Of a DNA stretch of 64,000 nt, positions 45,798 to 64,000 are shown piece by piece. The stretch comes from Cliona cf. orientalis. Its lineage: Eukaryota; Porifera; Demospongiae; Clionaida; Clionaidae. Position 1 is the stretch's first letter. Every line of letters begins with the position of its first letter. A program made the translations under genes and the position numbers. The stretch is from the NCBI GenBank assembly GCA_963930775.1, contig OZ005697.1, forward strand, positions 558,001 through 622,000, written 5' to 3'. The notes below the pieces were generated by a model. It was not told where the DNA came from. It saw nothing but the letters and a program-made list of their open reading frames with translations, and did no database searches.

Positions 45798-48700
45798 ATG
45801 GCGACTGGTGGCGGGAATTTACCGCCAAGTCCCGAGAAATCCTCCATCGCTTCCAATAGTTCAGCGAGCTCAACTTACACTCTACCCAACTTGGAGAGCT
45901 TCTGCGCCCTCTCCGGCTCCCAAGGCTCGGAGCTAGACCGATGCGAACAGCCACTTCTTCAGTCGCAAAAGTCCGTCAAGTCCAACAGTATGACGGAGTC
46001 TTCCTCGAGCGCTAGCGCCGCGGACATGGCGAGCATCGGCGTACCTACAGAAGCCGATTTGACGCTCAACTTTTCGCCCACCGAACCATTTCATCTCTGG
46101 AAGAAGGTGTCCAGTTGTGAGGAGTTTGTTGGCGCGCGCCGTAGCAAGCACACCATCGTGGTCTGGAACGACAGGATTTACGTGTTCGGTGGAGACGATG
46201 GAAGGAGAATGCTCAACGACTTCTTGGTGTCCCACATTCGAGACTCGTCCTGGGCTCGAGTGGTTTACACAGGTATGTTTAACAGAGTGAGCATGTGTAC
46301 ATGTATCGTGTCATTCACTGTTGTGTGTTTGCCATGATCGTACTCGAGTGTGTACAATGTGTACTTTCTTTGTGCATAGAGTGACATGAAAACATAATTG
46401 TCACGGCATGTTTTGTTGATGCGAGAACATGTACACAATGCAAAGCTATCCCAACGTGTACATACTTCAGCTGATTTTAACTGTAGCTGTTGTAAACATT
46501 TTGCGACAAAATCACTAATCAACCAAAATGTAGTAGAACATCTTGGGCTTATTAAAACTACAAAGTTTCCAGCAAATGGATAGATACAGCAAAGAGCATG
46601 TAGTGACATGTAGTTAGTACAAGTACTACAGATGACCACCAAATTAATTCTGATGCTTTTTCACTTTGCTGTATATGGTGAGGAATTAATAAATCCTCAG
46701 TGTATATACAGTGTGGTAATATGCTCGGTATCACTTTTTAGAGCCATTGTCTAATTACAGCGCTTCGTGTAGTTCATAATTATCTGTTTTTTGATATTAT
46801 TGCTACACCCTACTAAAACACAATGTCATAATTATATTATATGATTATAGGTACCCCTCCTGCCCCACGCTACCATCACTCAGCGGTTGTCTTCAACGAC
46901 AGTATGTTCGTCTTTGGCGGCTATACCGGGGACATCTACTCCAATTCGAATCTCCGCAACAAGAACGACCTCTACGAGTATAAGTTCACCACTAGTCAGT
47001 GGATCAACTGGGAGGACAGGATCACCGGGGATCTTCCCCCGGCTCGCTCTGCCCACGGTGCCGCCATCTTCGACAACCGTCTGTGGATTTTTGCCGGCTA
47101 CGACGGTCACACGCGCCTCAATGACATGTGGTCCATCGATCTCACCAGCGCCGACCCCCAGTGGGAGAAAATCAATCAGAGCGGGGACAGCCCCCCTACT
47201 TGCTGCAATTTCCCCATGGCCGTGGTGGACGACAGCATGTACGTATTTTCGGGGCAAAGTGGTGCCAAGATCACTAACAACCTCTACCAGTTCAAATTCA
47301 AGGAGCGGCTGTGGATTCGGATTCGTACATCTCATCTTCTCAGGGGTACCCCCGCTGCCCCCCAGAGGCGATATGGTCACTCCATGGTGGCTTATCGCAG
47401 GGCTCTCTATGTGTATGGTGGTTCGGCCGATGGCATCTTAGACAACGAGGTGCACTGTTTTGACGTTGATTCACGCACTTGGAGCGTGATCCAGCCGGCC
47501 CCAGAGAGCAGTATTCCACCAGGGACTGTATTTCATTCGGCTGCTGTGTGGAATAACGGGCTGTACATCTTTGGAGGCACATTAGATTCCCTCTCGAATC
47601 GTAGTGGTGACCTTTATCGCTTCAGCCTGTCGACCTTCCCCAAGTGCACCCTAGTTGAGGATCTAGCCAGCCTACTGGAGAAGGAACTCTTTACCGACAC
47701 ACATTTCATTGTCGGTAAAGACCAGGTTCTAGTGAGAGCACACGCAGCAATTGTAGTCGCTCGATCTCCCTACCTTCGCAGAAAAATTCTTGAAGTCTAC
47801 CGTTCGTCGCACACCCAACAGGAGGAGGATCCCAATGCCCCTCGCTTTGTCCCCAAGGAGCCACTCACCATCCACCTAGAAGGTGTCTCGAGTGAAGCTT
47901 TCAAGCAAGCGCTCTACTCGATGTACAACGATCGAATCCACCCCGATCTTGAGGTGCACCCAAGAGGAGGGATGACCATCCCACAGATGCTACTAATGGT
48001 CGACGTCTACAAGCTCTCTCTCCTGCTGGAGACGAAACGTCTGGAGCAGCTCACCATCCAGTACATTGAGACATCCATCAACGAAGAAAACGTGCTGCTT
48101 GTGTTGAAGAATGCTTCTGAGCTCAACCTCAATAGTCTCAAGGACTACTGCTTGCGATTTATTGTCAAAGACACACACTATCGTAAAGTGATCATGAGCA
48201 GCGCATTCGAGACCCTAGACCCCACCTTGATGGTTCAAATCATCCGCAGGCAGCAGTTTCGTTCTCGCCCCACCTCCCCCGATTCCCACTCCTCTGACGA
48301 TGACATCCAGCCCCCTCCCTCCCTTCAGGACGACCTTCGCGATTTTCTCGTGAGCGAGGTAGGCCGTGATTTCACCGATATTTCGCTACGAGTCGACGAC
48401 CAAGTGGTGCTTGCTCACAAGGCAGTCTTGGCTGCCAGGTGCTCGTATTTTGAGGCCCTCTTTCGTTCATTCATGCCAGAAAACCAGGAAGTCAAGATCA
48501 CATTTGGCAAGGCGGTGCCATCGTTTCCTGCGTTCATGTCGCTCCTTCGATTCATCTACTACGGTGAAGTACGAATGCCTCCCGAAGATTCGCTCTACAT
48601 TTTCTCGGCACCGAACTTTTTTGGGTTCACTAATCTTCGTCTCCACAACCACTGCAAGGCCAGCCTCGAAAAGGATGTGTCGAGGGAAAATGTTCTCACA

Positions 48701-48868
48701 ATGCTCGAAGTCTCGGATAAGATCCAGGTCCAGACGATGAAGAATCGGTGCCTGGACATGATTGCCCGCAAGTTTCCCGAGATTGTGAAACAGGACTACT
48801 TCCGTCAACTTAAACGAGAGCTATTGCTTGACATTTTGGACATACTAGCGGTCAGAATGGCCGAATAA
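45798..48868 (+). CDS. LZTR1: Leucine-zipper-like transcriptional regulator 1 (Kelch-BTB CUL3 adaptor)
   Basis: Two exons: 45798-46272 and 46851-48868, 2493 bp, 830 aa (human about 840). A Ser-rich N-terminus (about 90 residues) precedes about six Kelch blades (IYVFGGDDGRRMLNDF, MFVFGGYTGDIYSNSN, LWIFAGYDGHTRLNDMW, MYVFSGQSGAKITNNLY, LYVYGGSADGILDNE, LYIFGGTLDSLSN). Two BTB-BACK modules follow; the second BTB reads FTDISLRVDDQVVLAHKAVLAARCSYFEALF (in parts). LZTR1 is a CUL3 substrate receptor that ubiquitinates RAS-family GTPases such as RIT1 and MRAS. ATG 45798 is chosen because its context (ACCATCATGG) is good and it begins the predicted N-terminus. Confidence 0.95.
46273..46850 (+). other. 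LZTR1 intron, 578 bp
   Basis: A/T-rich sequence. I see no inverted-repeat element, RNA gene or extra exon. Confidence 0.5.
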
Positions 48869-49032
48869 TCATCATTCCAGTTGTCTCTCAACTCTCTTCT
48901 TGCATTAATTTCTATAATTATGTTATTCTGATTTCACCAATCTCTTATCAACTTTCATGTATGATCATATTATATTATTTTTGTGGAAAATGTTTGATAT
49001 TTTATTGCTATCCCTTAACATTATTATCACCA

Positions 49033-51146
<2,114 letters not shown>

Positions 51147-52847
51147 ATGGCGTGGAAGTGGATATTTTTTCTCCTATTAGCAATCGGGCTGGGAGTGGTG
51201 ATACAGAGCGAGACCAGAAGAAAGCAATTTCTCGGTGAGATCCAACAAGCCAGACTCTTCATCAATAGGGTGACGGAAAATTTTGAGGGTTGGCAGGTGA
51301 TATTTCTAGCCGTAGGTATCACACTGATCGTGGTAAATCTCTACGCGTTCCTGTTTCGAGAAGATGAGACGCTATGGAATCGAACGAGGCGCGGATTTTT
51401 CCGACTGATTCGCAAAATTCCGTGGTACAGAGCCAAGATCGAGAGCGAGCTAGGGAAGACCCTTGCGGGGATAGAGAAAGAGCTTTGCAAGGGAGAAAAG
51501 CGTTATCTAACGCTGCCAAGGAAGGGACTATCTTCTGATAAGCTTTTGAAGGAGATAGATGCTCTTGCTTCGCTTGGGGACGACAGAGTGTGGAAAGATG
51601 GCTACGTATCTGGAGCACTATACAACTGTAGTGATGAACTTACGAAATTGACAGCCGATGTGTACGGGCGATTTGCTTGGACCAACCCCCTTCACCCAGA
51701 CCTGTTCCCCCACACACGGAAAATGGAAGCTGAAGTGGTGCAGTGGACGATAAATTTGTTTAACGGGGGGAAGGAGGCTCGGGGGACCATGACTTCGGGG
51801 GGAACCGAAAGTATACTCATGGCCATGCGTGTCTATAGGGAAATAGGCTACGAGAGGGGGATCGAATATCCTGAAATTATATGCCCCATCTCTGTCCACT
51901 GTGCGTTCAATAAGGCTGCTGACTACTATCGCATGAAGATCACTCAGATACCAGTTGATCCGAGGACAAGGAAGGTAAACTTGAAGGAAATGGCAAAAGC
52001 CATTTCCTCCAATACCGTCGTCTTGGTTGGTTCAGCCCCTCAATTCCCTCACGGAATTGTCGATCCGATCGAGGACATTGCTAAGCTTGCTCGTAAGCGT
52101 GGGATTGGTGTGCACGTAGACTGCTGCTTAGGAGGGTTCCTGGTCCCATTCATGAAAAAAGCCGGCTATCCAATCGACCCTTTTGACTTTTCAGTCCCTG
52201 GGGTGACCAGTATTTCTGCCGACACGCATAAATACGGCTATGCTCCTAAAGGCACCTCTGTCGTGATGTACGCTAACCAAGACTTGCGTCACAAGCAGTA
52301 TTTTCTCTCACCTAATTGGCAGGGGGGCATCTATGCTACCCCCACTATGGCTGGAAGCCGACCTGGTGGCCTAATCGCTGCCACCTGGGCCACCATGATG
52401 TACATGGGCGAAGATGGCTACGTCAATGCAACAAAGAAAATCATCTCTACCGCTCGAAAGATCCAAGATGCCTTGAAGAAAATCCCTGGAATTTACATCT
52501 TAGGAGCTCCAAAATTAAGCGTGATAGGTATCGGCTCGAAGGACTTCAATATCTATTGCCTCAGCGGAGCTCTGACAGAGCGAGGATGGAACCTCAACTC
52601 TCTCCAGTTTCCCGAGAGCTTCCATATTGCTCTCACGTACCTCCACACGAAGAAGGGTGTGGCTGAGAGGTTTATTAAGGATGTCCGTGAGTGCACGACC
52701 GAGATTATGAAAGATCCCAAGATGAAGCCTACTGGCAGTGCTGCCATGTACGGCATGGCAGCGGCCATTCCTGATAGGTCAATCGTTGGCGAGTTGGCTG
52801 CTGGGTTTATCGATGTGCTCTACAAAGCCACTCCTCCATCAAGCTAA
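51147..52847 (+). CDS. SGPL1: Sphingosine-1-phosphate lyase, intronless
   Basis: A single open frame of 566 aa (human 568). N-terminal hydrophobic segments (IFFLLLAIGLGVVIQ and VIFLAVGITLIVVNLYAFLF) anchor it in the ER; the catalytic domain is cytosolic. Group II PLP-decarboxylase signatures: LTADVYGRFAWTNPLHPDLF, TSGGTESILMAM, STPQFPHG-type (SAPQFPHGIVDP), HVDCCLGGF and the PLP-lysine motif SADTHKYGYAPKG. It cleaves sphingosine-1-phosphate to hexadecenal and phosphoethanolamine, the exit step of sphingolipid breakdown. Absence of introns is unusual beside its intron-rich neighbours. Confidence 0.97.
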   Translation: MAWKWIFFLLLAIGLGVVIQSETRRKQFLGEIQQARLFINRVTENFEGWQVIFLAVGITLIVVNLYAFLFREDETLWNRTRRGFFRLIRKIPWYRAKIESELGKTLAGIEKELCKGEKRYLTLPRKGLSSDKLLKEIDALASLGDDRVWKDGYVSGALYNCSDELTKLTADVYGRFAWTNPLHPDLFPHTRKMEAEVVQWTINLFNGGKEARGTMTSGGTESILMAMRVYREIGYERGIEYPEIICPISVHCAFNKAADYYRMKITQIPVDPRTRKVNLKEMAKAISSNTVVLVGSAPQFPHGIVDPIEDIAKLARKRGIGVHVDCCLGGFLVPFMKKAGYPIDPFDFSVPGVTSISADTHKYGYAPKGTSVVMYANQDLRHKQYFLSPNWQGGIYATPTMAGSRPGGLIAATWATMMYMGEDGYVNATKKIISTARKIQDALKKIPGIYILGAPKLSVIGIGSKDFNIYCLSGALTERGWNLNSLQFPESFHIALTYLHTKKGVAERFIKDVRECTTEIMKDPKMKPTGSAAMYGMAAAIPDRSIVGELAAGFIDVLYKATPPSS

Positions 52848-53441
52848 AAAAGCACGACTTGTATATTATAGGACCTGGTATTATGTAACAGAAAACAATT
52901 TTTTTGCTATTTTGCTAGGTACACACACTTGCACAAACTATGTGAATATTTATTTTTATTGCACACACCTAGGATATTGGAGCATTACCCGGTATGGGAT
53001 TTGTTTACCCAGAATCATATTAAATATGATGCATCACAATCACAACATTGATCATTAAATTTTGAGACAAATATTACACAACACAGACTGATACAGATTG
53101 TACTCAACACAGTGTACAGCCAGCACGATAAAAATGGGTAATCACGGAGGGATAATAATGTATATACAGATTTTGATCTGTTGATTTAGAATTGAGCGGG
53201 TGAAAAAAAAACATTGACATTTCTGAAACACAGCACAGTGATAAACTGCCACTTATATACACATTGTAATATTGAATTATTGTAGCACGTTGATCAGAGG
53301 GGAATAAAAAAAAACAACGAAAAATCAATTTTGAGTATATATACCTGTTGGATTATTGCACAATAAAAAAATTAATCATTACGAGGGGACGAGTGTCGCC
53401 TAGCAACAGTTTAAGCGGCAAGATTCAATTTTTTTGCTTAC
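52848..53441. other. 594-bp intergenic stretch after SGPL1
   Basis: A/T-rich. AATAAA hexamers on the + strand at about 53304 and 53363 are candidate SGPL1 poly(A) signals. I see no repeat element or RNA gene. Confidence 0.5.
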
Positions 53442-53574
53442 TCAGCATTCCGTAACGTAACATTCAACGGGGACAGTTAAACAGTTTTTATCTTGTACTG
53501 CATACGTAGTGCTACCATCCTCCGCAACTGGTACACGCATATGCAGAGCTGACGACGAGGAGTCAGTCTCCGGC

Positions 53575-53808
53575 ATGGATCTCGAAGTCACATTTCCGAC
53601 GTTAAAACCGCCAGAATTCGAGTTAAAAAGACACCTCGATACGCTGATGGTGGGACAAGTTTTTGAAGACGATGCGGGACTTTTCGACGCAGACGTAGAG
53701 CAGCTTTGCGGGGATTTTTTAGGCGAGTCGGAAGAGATACCAGATTTTGGAGTACTTGTTAAATTTAGCTGGGTGATATCCGCAGGCGGATGGCCCGGTT
53801 GGACTTGA
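53575..53808 (+). CDS. Small hypothetical ORF (77 aa) or first exon, unknown function
   Basis: The start MDLEVTFPTLKPPEF lies in good context (CGGCATGGA). The product is acidic (FEDDAGLFDADVEQLCGDFL). About four in ten codons begin with G, a pattern typical of true coding sequence; the competing minus-strand frame (53442-53868, Ser-rich) has A/T-rich first positions. The minus frame follows a good acceptor (CTTTCCTTGCAG) and could be a KCNT terminal exon, but the phase does not match the last clear KCNT exon. I recognise no family in either reading. The two strands are mutually exclusive claims, so treat this as tentative. Confidence 0.35.
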   Translation: MDLEVTFPTLKPPEFELKRHLDTLMVGQVFEDDAGLFDADVEQLCGDFLGESEEIPDFGVLVKFSWVISAGGWPGWT

Positions 53809-54095
53809 AAGGACGAGTGGAAGGAGGGCTCATAGCGTTTGGGGGGAGGGGGGCACTTCAAGAGGAGGCTGCAAGGAAAGGGGAAAAAAGCAACTAATCA
53901 GTCATGTGATCATCATGTGATTATCACATGATAGTGGTAGTAGTGTGCTCACATGATGTCATTTGACTTTAGTCTTGTCTTGGGGTCAGGGTTGGCCAGA
54001 ACAAATGACTGACACTCACCAATTTTCTCAGCTGTATAATATTATACCAAGTGCACATGAACAACAGTTACTATAGACTATCGTGTAGTACACAA

Positions 54096-63893
<9,798 letters not shown>

Positions 63894-64000
63894 TAGACGA
63901 GAAGTCCACAGAGAGAAGAGAGTGACAAACTGTCAACATCTGCAAGACAACTTTTAATTTACTCATCTGATGTTATGTAATCGCTCGTTTTACCGCGTGC
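63894..64000 (-). promoter_or_regulatory. KCNT 5' flank to window edge
   Basis: 107 bp upstream of the first ATG. No motif stands out. The next gene is outside the window. Confidence 0.3.

Noticed and set aside
46880..47441. Long antisense and alternate-frame ORFs over LZTR1
   Set aside because: They are shadows of the Kelch-coding frame: no recognisable domain, and they overlap strongly conserved LZTR1 sequence.
53442..53868. Ser-rich minus-strand frame as the confirmed last exon of KCNT
   Set aside because: Phase does not fit the last clear KCNT donor, and first-position base use favours the plus strand; left as an open question instead of an annotation.

Overview
The window is nuclear DNA from an animal with a compact, intron-rich genome. 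Introns are short, A/T-rich and GT-AG. Intergenic gaps are often only 50-300 bp. The gene set is metazoan (Slo2-type K+ channel, LZTR1, EDEM3, RABL6, PIN1, DUSP12). The Death-domain/ankyrin proteins with one ankyrin repeat per exon, together with many short inverted-repeat elements, point to a non-bilaterian. My best guess is a demosponge such as Amphimedon; this is inference, not proof.

Region 1 (1-26,360, all + strand): a tandem family of four Death domain - helical domain - ankyrin genes. Gene A (1-3,044) is cut by the window edge and shows only its ankyrin part and tail. Gene B (3,278-about 6,430) has an intact 5' half but frameshifts in its last ankyrin exons and tail. Gene C (6,669-10,887) is complete, about 880 aa. 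Gene D (14,108-26,360) is greatly expanded, with 45 exons and about 1,840 aa. Nearly every ankyrin exon is phase 0-0. In gene D the exons form a four-exon higher-order repeat. DUSP12 (11,003-13,901) sits between C and D on the same strand.

Region 2 (26,462-39,381): SRD5A3 (-) and EDEM3 (+) are divergent. Both belong to N-glycoprotein biology: dolichol synthesis and ER mannose trimming. A secreted LRR-Ig protein (-) follows, then the intronless RNA helicase DHX40 (-).

Region 3 (39,548-52,847): RABL6 (+), PIN1 (+), LZTR1 (+), PTGES2 (-) and intronless SGPL1 (+). DHX40/RABL6 and PTGES2/SGPL1 are divergent pairs with very short shared promoters.

Region 4 (53,440-63,893): a small + strand ORF of unknown nature, then a Slo2/KCNT-type K+ channel (-) of at least 18 exons with a long His-rich linker between its two RCK modules.

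Non-coding structure: several MITE-like elements with TACCGTA-type termini, other palindromic insertions, and (CT)n/(CA)n/(GATGT)n microsatellites lying directly at splice sites. The most novel material is the Death-helical-ankyrin cluster: its unnamed central domain, its exon-by-exon repeat growth and decay, and a sharply bounded divergent window between near-identical paralogs. Exon boundaries were placed by eye from splice consensus and phase; expect errors of a few bases in places.
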